From: Pantoea sp. 18069
GTDB taxonomy: Bacteria > Pseudomonadota > Gammaproteobacteria > Burkholderiales > Burkholderiaceae_C
DNA: 64,000 bases
Assembly: GCF_902706035.1 (NCBI RefSeq)
Contig: NZ_CACSJA010000012.1
Coordinates: 1 to 64,000, forward strand
Direction: 5' to 3'
The notes beneath the pieces were generated by a model. The model was not told where the DNA came from and made no database searches. It was given only the letters and a program-made list of their open reading frames with translations. Made by a program: the position numbers and the translations under genes. This document shows, piece by piece, positions 8,578-17,160 of this stretch. Every line of letters begins with the position of its first letter. The first letter of the stretch is position 1.

Positions 8578-9507
8578 CTACAGGTTCAGCGAACGCTGGC
8601 GCCAGAAGGCCGGATCAGGGATCACGCCCTGGCCGGCCCTGGCGTTGTCGGCCATGTGCTCGGGCCGGCTGGTGCCGGGAATGACACAGGTGACCGCGGG
8701 GTGGCTGAGCACGAACTTCAGCAGCACCTGGGCCCAGCTGGTGCACTCGATTTCCCTGGCCCAGGCCGGCAGCGGCCGGTCGCTCAGCCGGCGCAGCAGC
8801 CCGCCGCCGCCGAAAGGTTGATTCACCAGCACCGCGACGCCTTTGTCGGCCGCCAGCGGCAGCAGCCGCTCGGCCGCGCCCTGGTCGTCGAAGGCGTAAT
8901 TGATCTGCAGGAAGTCCAGCGGCTCGCGCCTGAGCACCGCCTCCACCTCGCGGAATGCCGACGTGGTGTAGTGGGTGATGCCGAGGTAGCGCACCCGGCC
9001 CTGCGATTTCCAGCCCCGCAAGGTCTGCAGATGCGTCTGCCAATCCACTAGGTTGTGGATCTGCATCAGGTCGAGTTTGTCGGATCCCAGCAGCGCCATG
9101 GATTCCTCCATCTGCCGGATGCCCGCATCCCGGCCCGAGGTCCACACCTTGGTGGCCAGGAAGGCCTGGCTGCGCCGGCGCGATTGCGCCAGCAGCTCGC
9201 CCGTGGTCCTTTCCGATCGGCCATACATCGGCGAGCTGTCGAGCAGGGTGCCGCCCGCGTCGAACAGTGCTTCGAGCACGCCAGGCAGACGCGCGTATTC
9301 CGGCGTGCCGGGCGCATGACCAAAGCCGCGCCAGGTGCCGCAGCCCACCACGGGCAGTGCTTCGCCGGTCGAGGCAATCTTGCGCTGGTGCATAGCCCTG
9401 GCCGGGGCTGCGGCCAGGCCCTGGTGCAGGCCCATGGCCAGCGATGCGGCCAGCGTGGCACGCATGAACTGGGCGCGGTTGACTCCGGTGGCTTGCGTTT
9501 GGTTCAT
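8578..9507 (-). CDS. Exported aldo/keto reductase
   Basis: 309 residues. An N-terminal signal-like region (NRAQFMRATLAASLAMG, cleavage perhaps near APARA) precedes an aldo/keto reductase barrel: LLDSSPMYGRSE with the catalytic Asp and Tyr, FLATKVW with the Lys, MQIHNLVDW with the His, and the C-terminal IPGTSRPEHMADN NADPH segment. Periplasmic, often Tat-exported, members of this family exist. The start at 9507 has GGAGAAATC before it and overlaps the stop of the upstream transporter in ATGA, so translation is coupled. The substrate is unknown. The gene points toward the preceding operon and is separated from it by 68 bases. Confidence 0.85.
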   Translation of the reverse strand: MNQTQATGVNRAQFMRATLAASLAMGLHQGLAAAPARAMHQRKIASTGEALPVVGCGTWRGFGHAPGTPEYARLPGVLEALFDAGGTLLDSSPMYGRSERTTGELLAQSRRRSQAFLATKVWTSGRDAGIRQMEESMALLGSDKLDLMQIHNLVDWQTHLQTLRGWKSQGRVRYLGITHYTTSAFREVEAVLRREPLDFLQINYAFDDQGAAERLLPLAADKGVAVLVNQPFGGGGLLRRLSDRPLPAWAREIECTSWAQVLLKFVLSHPAVTCVIPGTSRPEHMADNARAGQGVIPDPAFWRQRSLNL

Positions 9508-10844
9508 GATTTCTCCGGGAAAGTTGCTGAAACCTGGGCAGGACGGGTCGCGCCGGTCCTGCGCAATACCTCCTGGCGCCGCGCCAGCCAGACGCACAGT
9601 GCGCACCATGCGGCCGAGAGCGGGATGGCCAGCAGGGCAATGCCGCCCAGCCCCACCCCCAGCGCGGACAGCGCCGCCGACAGCCAGCCGCTGACCGCAT
9701 CTCCGCCGCGGTAGACCAGGGTCTCGATGGCGTTCTTGGACTTGTACTTCTGCTCACGGCTGATCACCGTGAAAAGCACTTCCCTGGCCGGCCGGGCAAT
9801 GGCGTAGTCCAGCGAGCGTCTGAAGATTTGCACGCCGGCCAGCACGGCCAGCGTGGGTGCCAACGCAAGTGCGCCGAACGCGGCCACCGTCACGAGCGGC
9901 AGCATGGCCAGGCACAGCACGAGGCCGAACTTTCGCATCAGCGCGCCGGTGACGCACACTTGCAGCGCCAGCGTCAGCGACGAGACGCAGAAATCGACGA
10001 GGGCGAAGTAACGCGTTCTCGATGCGGTGTCGGCAAAGGCATCGGCGACGATTCTTCCTTGTTCGAAGTACAGGAAGGTCGACGCGGCCGTGTGCGCCAG
10101 CAGGTAGGCACAGATGCCCAGCAGGTAGGGCGAGCGGGCAATCAATGACAGGCCGGCCCACACCTGCCCGCCCAGCGGCCTTGACTGGGCCAGCGTGACC
10201 GCATGGGTGCCGCCATCCTGCGCACCGGCTTGGCGGTGATCCGGGTAGATCCCGCGGAAGCAGCGCAGCGCCAATTCCAGCAGGAGCGCGGCAGCCAGTG
10301 CCAGCGCCATGGGGCCGAACACGCTGACTGCGGCGGCGGCCAGCAGTGGGCCCACCACGGTGCCCAAGGTTCCGCCTGCGGCAATGAAGCCAAACAGGCG
10401 CCGCCCCTGTTCACTGCTGAAGCGGTCGTCCAGCACGCTCCAGAAGATGCTGACGATGAAGAGGTTGAACACGCTGACCCACACGAAGAAGGTGCGGCCC
10501 AGCCAGACGCTTTCCACGTGCATGGCCATCAACGCGCTGAAGCCCAGCAGCGTCAGCGCGAAGAACCGGTAGACGAAGGGCACGAATCGGCGCGGCGCCA
10601 GCCGGCTCACCAGGAGGCCGAAAGCCGGCACCAGCAAGAGCATGGTCAGGAACGTTGCGGTGAAAAGCCAGCGCAGTTCTTCCACGCCCCCCACCAGGCC
10701 CATCGCATCGCGCAGTGGCCGCAGCAGGTAGTAGCCCGAGAGCAGGCAGGCAAACCAGGAAAAGCCCAGCAGCGTGGCTTTCACTTCGTGCGGCTCGATG
10801 CGGACCATGCGACTGAGCAGCCGGTGGGCGCGTGATGTCGTCAT
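9504..10844 (-). CDS. ATP/ADP-antiporter-like membrane transporter (COG3202 / MFS-like)
   Basis: 446 residues with about twelve hydrophobic segments. The opening HEVKATLLGFSWFACLLSGY with YYLLRPLRDAMG, and the later FFVWVSVFNLFIVSIFWS and LFGFIAAGGTLGTVVGPLL, are typical of bacterial proteins annotated as NTP/NDP exchange transporters or MFS proteins. True nucleotide exchange is established only for intracellular bacteria and plastids; the substrate in free-living bacteria is not known. It ends in an ATGA overlap with the aldo/keto reductase, so the two are one operon. The region upstream (10845-11146) is intergenic and divergent to a lipoprotein gene. Confidence 0.78.
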   Translation of the reverse strand: MTTSRAHRLLSRMVRIEPHEVKATLLGFSWFACLLSGYYLLRPLRDAMGLVGGVEELRWLFTATFLTMLLLVPAFGLLVSRLAPRRFVPFVYRFFALTLLGFSALMAMHVESVWLGRTFFVWVSVFNLFIVSIFWSVLDDRFSSEQGRRLFGFIAAGGTLGTVVGPLLAAAAVSVFGPMALALAAALLLELALRCFRGIYPDHRQAGAQDGGTHAVTLAQSRPLGGQVWAGLSLIARSPYLLGICAYLLAHTAASTFLYFEQGRIVADAFADTASRTRYFALVDFCVSSLTLALQVCVTGALMRKFGLVLCLAMLPLVTVAAFGALALAPTLAVLAGVQIFRRSLDYAIARPAREVLFTVISREQKYKSKNAIETLVYRGGDAVSGWLSAALSALGVGLGGIALLAIPLSAAWCALCVWLARRQEVLRRTGATRPAQVSATFPEKS

Positions 10845-11024
10845 GGTGGGCGCAGCCTTCTCATGGGTTGGAGGTGGAGGTTCACAAGCGCGACCATAGA
10901 CGATTCGACCGCCAGCGGGTGAACGTTCTTTCCGCAGGCCGATACGCGGGCGCAGGTGCTGCGTGCGCTGCGCGGAAACTGAGACGTATCCGAAAGCACT
11001 ATCTGTGAGGAAGTGTCAAACCTG

Positions 11025-11092
11025 TCGGCATGGGCTGATGGCCTACCGTTATAGGTAGACAGGCCGGTCAAAATGGGACAGGCCCATGCCGA
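11025..11092. promoter_or_regulatory. Nested palindromes upstream of the glycine-zipper lipoprotein gene
   Basis: In the 302-base gap 10845-11146 an outer 11-base inverted repeat (TCGGCATGGGC at 11025-11035 and GCCCATGCCGA at 11082-11092) encloses GGCCT/AGGCC arms (11040-11044, 11061-11065) and a central CTACCGTTATAGGTAG (11043-11058). The centre contains a TATAGG that could be a -10 element. It could be an operator or a structured leader. Nothing else is visible in this gap. Confidence 0.4.
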
Positions 11093-11146
11093 AGACCGGT
11101 GTCCCTCGACCCAGGTCGCATCGGCATGTCGCAACAGGAGATTTCC

Positions 11147-11692
11147 ATGCAAAACATTCAACGTTGGGGCCGCGTAGCGGGTGCGGGCGTCATTGTCGCC
11201 GCGCTGACCGCGTGCGCGGCTTACCCCCAGGGCGGCTACAACCAGCCCGGCTATCCCGGCCAGCCCACGGCCAGCTATCCCGCCCCATCCTATCCTGCGG
11301 CCGGCTACCCGAACAGCTATCCCGTGCACAACAGCAACCAGGGCTACCAGGTACAGCAAGGCCGCATTGTCAATATCGAGACCATGCGCGTGCAGGACTC
11401 CAGCGGCGTGGGCGCCGGTGGCGCGATTGTCGGTGGCGTGCTCGGCGGCCTGGTGGGCCACCAGATCGGCGGCGGCTCGGGCAAGGCGCTGGCAACGGCG
11501 GCCGGTGTGGTCGGCGGCGCGCTCGCGGGCAATGCCGTGCAGAGCAATGTGGGCGGCGGCAGTGTGCGCGACATCTACCGCGTGACCGTGGAGACCCGCG
11601 ACGGCAGCCTGCGCGCGTTCGACTATCCGAACCCGCCGCAGCTGAACGTTGGAGATTACGTGCGCATTGAAAACGACCAGATCTACCGCTGA
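11147..11692 (+). CDS. Glycine-zipper (17 kDa antigen type) outer-membrane lipoprotein
   Basis: 181 residues. The signal peptide ends in a lipobox with lipidated Cys23 (AALTAC), followed by a low-complexity tract rich in Gly, Tyr and Pro with GYPGQP-type units (about residues 24-65). A glycine-zipper double segment (GAGGAIVGGVLGGLVG, then AAGVVGGALAG) lies at about 88-130, and the C-terminal part is a small beta domain. Relatives such as SlyB and PcpY sit in the outer membrane and support envelope integrity. Start 11147 is preferred over two upstream in-frame starts because CAGGAG precedes it and the lipoprotein signal begins there. It converges on the isomerase gene across a hairpin. Confidence 0.88.
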   Translation: MQNIQRWGRVAGAGVIVAALTACAAYPQGGYNQPGYPGQPTASYPAPSYPAAGYPNSYPVHNSNQGYQVQQGRIVNIETMRVQDSSGVGAGGAIVGGVLGGLVGHQIGGGSGKALATAAGVVGGALAGNAVQSNVGGGSVRDIYRVTVETRDGSLRAFDYPNPPQLNVGDYVRIENDQIYR

Positions 11693-11706
11693 ATCCGGTC
11701 AATGAA

Positions 11707-11730
11707 CAAGGGACTCCTCGGAGTCCCTTG
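11707..11730. terminator. Hairpin between convergent genes
   Basis: An 11-base perfect stem, CAAGGGACTCC and its complement, with a two-base loop lies between the convergent lipoprotein and isomerase genes. There is no long T-run on either side, so termination strength is uncertain. Confidence 0.7.
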
Positions 11731-11735
11731 TGCGT

Positions 11736-12263
11736 TCAATGCACAGTGTCGTTGCCCGGTGCCTGGGGGGGCTGGATGCGGAAAAAGCCCGTGCCCGCGC
11801 TGCCGCGGCCGATTTCCTCTTCGGTTGCCTCGCGCACGCCTTCGACCTTGAGGTGCAGGCGCAGCGCGATGCCGGCCAGCGGGTGGTTGCCGTCGAGCAC
11901 AACATGCTCGGGGTAGATGTCGGTGACGGTGTAGAGCGCTTCCTTGGGCGCGTCGGCGTTCGTGCCCGCGGGCAGCGCATGGCCTTCGAAGGTCATGCCT
12001 TCCTCGATTTCTGCCGGGAACAGCGTGCGCGGCTCGAGAAAGATCAGCTTCTCGTTGTAGTCGCCAAAAGCGTCTTCGGGTTCGAGGTGCAGATCGAGCT
12101 TGGCGCCCACGCCGTGGCCTTGCAGCGCGCGCTCTATGGCCTTGAGCAGGTCATCGCCGCCGACGAGGAAATCCACCGGCTCGTCGAGCACGTCAAGTTC
12201 TTCGCCCAGGGTGTCCTTGAGGGTCCAGGTCAGAGCGACCACGCATTGTTCTTTGATGTCCAT
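11736..12263 (-). CDS. FKBP-type peptidyl-prolyl isomerase, SlyD-like
   Basis: 175 residues. An FKBP half-fold (QCVVALTWTLKD) is followed by VGGDDLLKAIERALQGHGVG and an insert-in-flap region (LEPEDAFGDYNEKLIF), the layout of SlyD. It lacks the His/Cys-rich metal-binding tail of E. coli SlyD. The protein would act as a cytoplasmic proline isomerase and chaperone. The start at 12263 begins at MDIKEQC; the frame is open upstream, but the extra 27 codons do not look like SlyD. Confidence 0.85.
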   Translation of the reverse strand: MDIKEQCVVALTWTLKDTLGEELDVLDEPVDFLVGGDDLLKAIERALQGHGVGAKLDLHLEPEDAFGDYNEKLIFLEPRTLFPAEIEEGMTFEGHALPAGTNADAPKEALYTVTDIYPEHVVLDGNHPLAGIALRLHLKVEGVREATEEEIGRGSAGTGFFRIQPPQAPGNDTVH

Positions 12264-12384
12264 GGGTTTGCAGCCTTGTGAGTGGGAAAAGGCCGACCGC
12301 GTTGCGACCGGCCCGTATGGCGTTGATTTTCCCATGCCTGTCAAGGCCAGCGGGCTGCGCCGGGCTTAGAACGTGAACACGTTC

Positions 12385-13836
12385 TTAGAAAGGGTATTGG
12401 CGCGGTGTGGTCTGCATCGTGATCCAGCGCGTATCGGTGAATGCGTCGATGCCCGCCTGGCCGCCGAAATGGCCATAGCCCGAGCTTTTGACGCCGCCGA
12501 ACGGCATCTGCGCTTCATCGTGCACCGTCGGGCCGTTGATGTGGCAAATGCCCGATTCGATGCGCGCCGCGACCTGCCAGGCGCGCGCCGTGTCGCGGCC
12601 GTAGACGGCGGCCGACAGGCCGAACTCGTTGTCGTTGGCAATGGCAATCGCTTGCTCGACGCCTTGCACGCGCACGATGGCCTTGACCGGGGCGAAAGTC
12701 TCCTCGTAGAAGATGTCCATCGCGGACGTCACATGGTCGAGCAGCGTCGCGGGCATCAAGGTGTTGCTCGCCTTGCCGCCGCAAAGCAGCTTCGCACCCT
12801 TGGCGAGCGCGTCGTCTATCAGCGCGTTGACGCGTTCGACCGTGGTCTGGTCGACGACCGAGCCCAGTACCACCGGGCCCTGGCGCGGATCGCCCAGCGG
12901 CAGCGAAGTGGCGCGCGCGACCAGCTTGCCGATGAACTCGTCGGCCACTTTCTCGTCGACGATGATGCGCTCGGTCGACATGCAGATCTGGCCCGAGTTG
13001 GCGAAGGCGCCAAAGGTCGCGCCGGCCACGGCCGCGTCGACATCGGCGTCGTCGAGCACCAGGAACGGCGCCTTGCCGCCGAGCTCGAGAATCGCGGGCT
13101 TGAGGTATTTGGCTGCGGTCTGGCCGATGATGCGGCCCACGCGCGTCGAGCCCGTGAAGTTCACGCGGCGCACGGCCGGGTGGGCAATCATGGCTTCCAC
13201 AACGCTGCCGGCATCGGCCGGCGCGTTGGTCACGAAGTTCACCACGCCCGGCGGCAGGCCGCCTTCCTGCAGCGCCTCGATGATCAGACCGTGGGTTGCG
13301 GGGCACAGTTCCGAGCCCTTGAGCACCACGGTGTTGCCGCAGGCCAGCGGCGTGGCGATGGCGCGCACGGCCAGGATGATGGGCGCATTCCAGGGCGCGA
13401 TGCCCACGACCACGCCCGCGGGCTGGCGCACGGCCAGCGCGACGCTGCCGGGTACGTTCGAGGGAATGACCTGGCCGCTGATCTGGGTGGTCAGCGACGC
13501 GGCTTCGAGCAGCATGTCGGCCGCGAGGTGCACGTTGAAGCCGGCCCAGATGCCGGACGATCCGGTTTCCGCGGCCATGGCCCCGGCAAAGGCTTCACCT
13601 TTGGATTCAATGGCCGCAGCAGCTTTCATCAACAGGCCTCGGCGCTCGCCCGGGCCCATCGCGGCCCAGGCGGGAAAGGCCTTGGCGGCGGCGTCGATCG
13701 CGGCGCGCGCATCGTCGGGCGTCGCGGCCGGCGCGCGCGTGGCCACCTGGCCGTCGAGCGGGTTGCGGCGCTCGAACGTCGCACCGCCCGTGGCGCCCAC
13801 CTGTTGGCCGCCAATCAGCATTTGTTGTTCAATCAT
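12385..13836 (-). CDS. NAD(P)-dependent aldehyde dehydrogenase (vanillin/salicylaldehyde dehydrogenase-like)
   Basis: 483 residues with the full catalytic set: Asn150 (APWNAP), Glu251 (LELGG), Cys285 (GQICMS) and the coenzyme segment VNFTGSTRVGR. GQICMSTERIIV and the end of the protein are typical of aromatic-aldehyde dehydrogenases (vanillin, salicylaldehyde, benzaldehyde). It is the last gene of a minus-strand unit headed by a LIV-type ABC importer (12385-18399), 21 bases after livF. This suggests oxidation of an aldehyde made from the imported compound, or broad aromatic aldehyde clearance. The specific aldehyde cannot be read from sequence. Confidence 0.88.
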   Translation of the reverse strand: MIEQQMLIGGQQVGATGGATFERRNPLDGQVATRAPAATPDDARAAIDAAAKAFPAWAAMGPGERRGLLMKAAAAIESKGEAFAGAMAAETGSSGIWAGFNVHLAADMLLEAASLTTQISGQVIPSNVPGSVALAVRQPAGVVVGIAPWNAPIILAVRAIATPLACGNTVVLKGSELCPATHGLIIEALQEGGLPPGVVNFVTNAPADAGSVVEAMIAHPAVRRVNFTGSTRVGRIIGQTAAKYLKPAILELGGKAPFLVLDDADVDAAVAGATFGAFANSGQICMSTERIIVDEKVADEFIGKLVARATSLPLGDPRQGPVVLGSVVDQTTVERVNALIDDALAKGAKLLCGGKASNTLMPATLLDHVTSAMDIFYEETFAPVKAIVRVQGVEQAIAIANDNEFGLSAAVYGRDTARAWQVAARIESGICHINGPTVHDEAQMPFGGVKSSGYGHFGGQAGIDAFTDTRWITMQTTPRQYPF

Positions 13837-13857
13837 GGAACTTCCTTCACAAAAAAA

Positions 13858-14571
13858 TCAGTGGGCTGCGCCCAGATATGCCTTGCGCACGGCCGGGCTG
13901 GCCTGCAGTTCTGCAGCGCTGCCCTGGCCCACGACCAGCCCGGTCTCCAGCAGATAGCCGCGGTCGGCAATCGCCAGGCTCTGGCGCGCGTTCTGCTCGA
14001 CCAGCAGCACGCCCACGCCGAGCTTGCGGATGCGCGCCAGCGCCGCGAACAGCTCCTTGCACATCAGCGGCGACAGGCCGAGAGACGGCTCGTCCAGCAG
14101 CAGGATATCGGGCGCCGACATCAGCGCGCGGCCCACGGCCACCATCTGCTGCTCGCCGCCGCTCATGGTGCGCACGGTCTGCGCCATGCGCTGGGCGAGC
14201 TTGGGAAACAGGTCGAGCACGCGGGCCAGGCTTTGCGCTTCGAGCGCGCGTGCGCGCCGCGGCTGGGCGCCCAGCTGCAGGTTCTCGCGCACCGTGAGGT
14301 CGCCGAACACGCCGCGGCCCTCGGGCACCAGCGCAAGGCCCGCTTCGACCACCTTGTGGGCCGGCAGCCGCGTGAGCTCCTGGCCCGCGAGCAGCACGCG
14401 CGCGCCGTCCTGCGGGCGCACCATCGCGCCTATGGCCTTGAGCAGGGAAGACTTGCCCGCGCCATTCGCGCCCAGCATCACCACCAGTTCGCCCTTGTCG
14501 ACCTGCAGCGACACGCCGCGCAGCGCCTGGTGCTTGCCGTAGGCCAGGGACAGGTCGTGCACTTCAAGCAT
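13858..14571 (-). CDS. livF: LIV-type ABC transporter ATP-binding protein
   Basis: 237 residues, typical for LivF. Walker A is GANGAGKSS, the signature TMSGGEQQMV, and Walker B LLLDEPSLGLSP. It overlaps livG by eight bases. With LivG it powers uptake of branched-chain amino acids, amides or aromatic acids through LivH/LivM. It lies directly upstream of the aldehyde dehydrogenase gene. Confidence 0.92.
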   Translation of the reverse strand: MLEVHDLSLAYGKHQALRGVSLQVDKGELVVMLGANGAGKSSLLKAIGAMVRPQDGARVLLAGQELTRLPAHKVVEAGLALVPEGRGVFGDLTVRENLQLGAQPRRARALEAQSLARVLDLFPKLAQRMAQTVRTMSGGEQQMVAVGRALMSAPDILLLDEPSLGLSPLMCKELFAALARIRKLGVGVLLVEQNARQSLAIADRGYLLETGLVVGQGSAAELQASPAVRKAYLGAAH

Positions 14572-15313
14572 GGGCGGCCTCCTCGATGTCGTCGCTGCCC
14601 AGATAGGCTTCGATCACGCGCGGGTCGCTGAGCACTTCGCGCGTGGGGCCGTCGGCGATGCGCGCGCCGGTGTTCATCACCACGCAGCGGCTGCACAGCG
14701 CGTGCACCGCATCCATCACATGTTCGACCATCAGCACCGTCATTCCTTCATCGCGCAGCGCGGCGATCAGCGCGATGCCCTGCTGCAGTTCCGTGGGGTT
14801 GAGCCCGGCGAGCCATTCGTCGAGCAGCAGCAGCCTGGGCGCGAGCGCCAGCGCCCGCGCCAGTTCCAGCCGCTTCTGGTCGATATAGGTCAGCTCGGCT
14901 GCGGGCAGCTCGGCCTGGGCGCCCAGGCCCACGCGCTCGAGCAGTTGCTGCGCGGCGCGCTCGGCAGCCCGGCCGTGCAGGCCGCCGGGGCGAAACGCCA
15001 GGCCCGCGGCCACGTTGTCGCGGCAGTGCATGCCGCCGAGCACGCGCACCAGCTGAAAGGTGCGGGCCACGCCCAGGCGCGCGATCTGGTGGCTGGCCAG
15101 GCCGCTGATGGTGCGGCCGTCGAAGCGCACTTCACCGGCGTTGAGCGGCAAGGCGCCCGAGACCAGGTTCATGGCCGTGGTCTTGCCCGAGCCGTTGGGG
15201 CCCAGCAGGCCCACGACTTCACCCGCGTGCACGTCGAACGACAGGTCGTTGACCGCGACCAGACCGCCAAAGCGCTTGCTCAGGCCTTTGAGTTCCAGCA
15301 GGGGTGTATTCAT
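14564..15313 (-). CDS. livG: LIV-type ABC transporter ATP-binding protein
   Basis: 249 residues. Walker A is GPNGSGKTT and Walker B LLLDEWLAGLNP. A canonical signature motif LSGG is not obvious: the corresponding place reads AAELTYIDQKRLELARAL, as in several LivG-like proteins where it is degenerate. It overlaps livM by four bases and livF by eight. Confidence 0.9.
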   Translation of the reverse strand: MNTPLLELKGLSKRFGGLVAVNDLSFDVHAGEVVGLLGPNGSGKTTAMNLVSGALPLNAGEVRFDGRTISGLASHQIARLGVARTFQLVRVLGGMHCRDNVAAGLAFRPGGLHGRAAERAAQQLLERVGLGAQAELPAAELTYIDQKRLELARALALAPRLLLLDEWLAGLNPTELQQGIALIAALRDEGMTVLMVEHVMDAVHALCSRCVVMNTGARIADGPTREVLSDPRVIEAYLGSDDIEEAAHA

Positions 15314-16239
15314 TCCCCACCTCCGTTGTTCTTCTTGCGCCGGCGCAGCCAGCCGGAGATGCCGTTGGGCACCGCATAGACGATCACCATGAACACCAGC
15401 CCGACGAGGATGGCGAAATGGTTGGGGAAATTCGCCGACAGGAACTCGAACAGCAGCACCAGCGGCACCGCGCCGAGCAGCGGCCCGAACAGCGTGCCCG
15501 CGCCGCCGAGCAAGGCCATGATCAGCGTCTGGAAGGAGATCGCGGGCGCGAAGGCAATGGTCGGGTCGAGGTAGGTCCAGCGCGGCGCCATGATCGCCCC
15601 GGCCACGGTCATGAACGCGGCGCTGAGCGTGAACAGCAGCACCTTCACGCGCGTGGTGTTGATGCCCACGTGCACGGCCACGGTCTCGTCCTCGCCGATC
15701 ACGCGCAGCGCTAGGCCCAGGCGGGTGCGCGCGATCCAGGCGCGCAGGCCCAGCACCAGGGCCAGCAGCACCAGCAGTTGCCAGTAGATGTCCTGGGCCG
15801 TGATGTCGACGAACACATAGCGGCCCAGGTCCTTGGTGATGTTGACTTCATACCAGGTCACGAGCTGCTTGGTCAGCTCGGCCAGGCCGAAGCTGAAGAT
15901 CACGAAGTACACGCCCGACAGCCGCAGCGTCGCCAGCCCGACGAGCAGCGCCATCGCCACGCCCACGCCCAGCGCGATCAGCAGCACCGCCGCCCAGGGC
16001 AGCGCTTCGCCGAACACCGCCGTGGTGTAGGCACCGACGCCAAAGAACGCCACGGTGGCCAGCGAGACATAGCGCGTCGGGCCCGAGAACAGCGCCCAGG
16101 CCGAGGCCAGCACGCTGTACATCAGCACGCTGATCAAGAGCGACAGATAGTAGTCGTTGTGCATCCACCGGGGCACCGTGGCCAGCAGGGCCAGGGTGAG
16201 GGCGCCCGCGCCCCATGCCATTGCATCGCGGCGGCTCAT
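15310..16239 (-). CDS. livM: LIV-type ABC transporter permease
   Basis: 309 residues and about ten hydrophobic segments. It carries the LivM signature region VIGEDETVAVHVGIN and the GGAGTLFGPLLGA loop. A much longer open frame extends upstream, but that part is the shadow of livH; the start at 16239 lies in an ATGA overlap with the livH stop. It forms the channel with LivH. Confidence 0.92.
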   Translation of the reverse strand: MSRRDAMAWGAGALTLALLATVPRWMHNDYYLSLLISVLMYSVLASAWALFSGPTRYVSLATVAFFGVGAYTTAVFGEALPWAAVLLIALGVGVAMALLVGLATLRLSGVYFVIFSFGLAELTKQLVTWYEVNITKDLGRYVFVDITAQDIYWQLLVLLALVLGLRAWIARTRLGLALRVIGEDETVAVHVGINTTRVKVLLFTLSAAFMTVAGAIMAPRWTYLDPTIAFAPAISFQTLIMALLGGAGTLFGPLLGAVPLVLLFEFLSANFPNHFAILVGLVFMVIVYAVPNGISGWLRRRKKNNGGGE

Positions 16240-17111
16240 CGTGTGCCCTTTCCAAACAGGCCCGTGGGGTGCAGCAGCAAGACGCCGAGGAACAGCGCGT
16301 AGTTCACGGCCAGTGTCAGGCCGGGGTCTATGAAGGTGGCGACCAGCGTTTCGGCAAAGCCCAGCATCATTCCCGCGAGCAGGCAGCCCATGAGGTTGCC
16401 CACGCCACCCATGATCACCACGATCAGCGCCTTCATCGCGAACATCGTGCCCATGGCCGCGGAGAACGGCAGGAACATGCTGACCAGCACGCCCGAAGCC
16501 GCGACCATCGCGCCGCCTATGCCGAACGCCAGCGCCGCGGTGAAGCGCACGTCGATGCCGACCAGCGGCGCAAAGCGCGGTGCGACCGACACGGCGCGCA
16601 CCACCGTGCCCATGCGGGTGCGCGTCAGCAGCAGGTACAGGCCCAGGCCCAGCGCAACGGCCACGCCCAGCACCAGCAGGCGGTTGGCCGCGACCGTGCT
16701 GCCCAGGATCTGCACCGGCGTCGAGAGATAGCTGTAGCTGTGGTAGTTGCCGCCGAAGCCGACCATCATCACGCCCTGCACGACGAACATCAGGCCGAAC
16801 GTGGCGAGGATGGAGTCGATTTCGAGCGCCGGGCCCGCGCCGGTGCGACGCACCAGCGGAGTCAACAGCAATTGATAGACCAGCCACTGCACGCCAAAGC
16901 CCAGCGGCAGTACCAGCAGCAGCATCAGAAGGGGAGACAGGCCCCAGGCGGTCACGCCCAGGTAGGCCAGGAAGGCCGGCGCGATCAGGAACTCGCCATA
17001 GGAGAGGTTCATGATGCGCGCGACGCCGTATTGCAGGGTCAGTCCCATGGCGATCAGCCCGTAGAGGCCGCCCAGGGTGCTGCCCGCGAGCAGGATGTCG
17101 AGGAGATTCAT
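16236..17111 (-). CDS. livH: LIV-type ABC transporter permease
   Basis: 291 residues, hydrophobic throughout. The start MNLLDILLAGSTLGGLYGL, then MNLSYGEFL and GVGNLMGCLLAGMM, are typical of LivH. The 17111 start was chosen by family fit; 38 further in-frame codons upstream are low-complexity intergenic sequence. It is 49 bases downstream of the binding-protein gene. Confidence 0.92.
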   Translation of the reverse strand: MNLLDILLAGSTLGGLYGLIAMGLTLQYGVARIMNLSYGEFLIAPAFLAYLGVTAWGLSPLLMLLLVLPLGFGVQWLVYQLLLTPLVRRTGAGPALEIDSILATFGLMFVVQGVMMVGFGGNYHSYSYLSTPVQILGSTVAANRLLVLGVAVALGLGLYLLLTRTRMGTVVRAVSVAPRFAPLVGIDVRFTAALAFGIGGAMVAASGVLVSMFLPFSAAMGTMFAMKALIVVIMGGVGNLMGCLLAGMMLGFAETLVATFIDPGLTLAVNYALFLGVLLLHPTGLFGKGTR

Positions 17112-17160
17112 AGTGTCACGCACCGGCGCAGCACCCGCATGGGCGCTGCGCGGGCTGGCG

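Noticed and set aside
12373-14631. 752-codon plus-strand frame opposite the aldehyde dehydrogenase and livF
   Set aside because: Antisense shadow; the minus-strand genes have complete catalytic motifs, this one has none.
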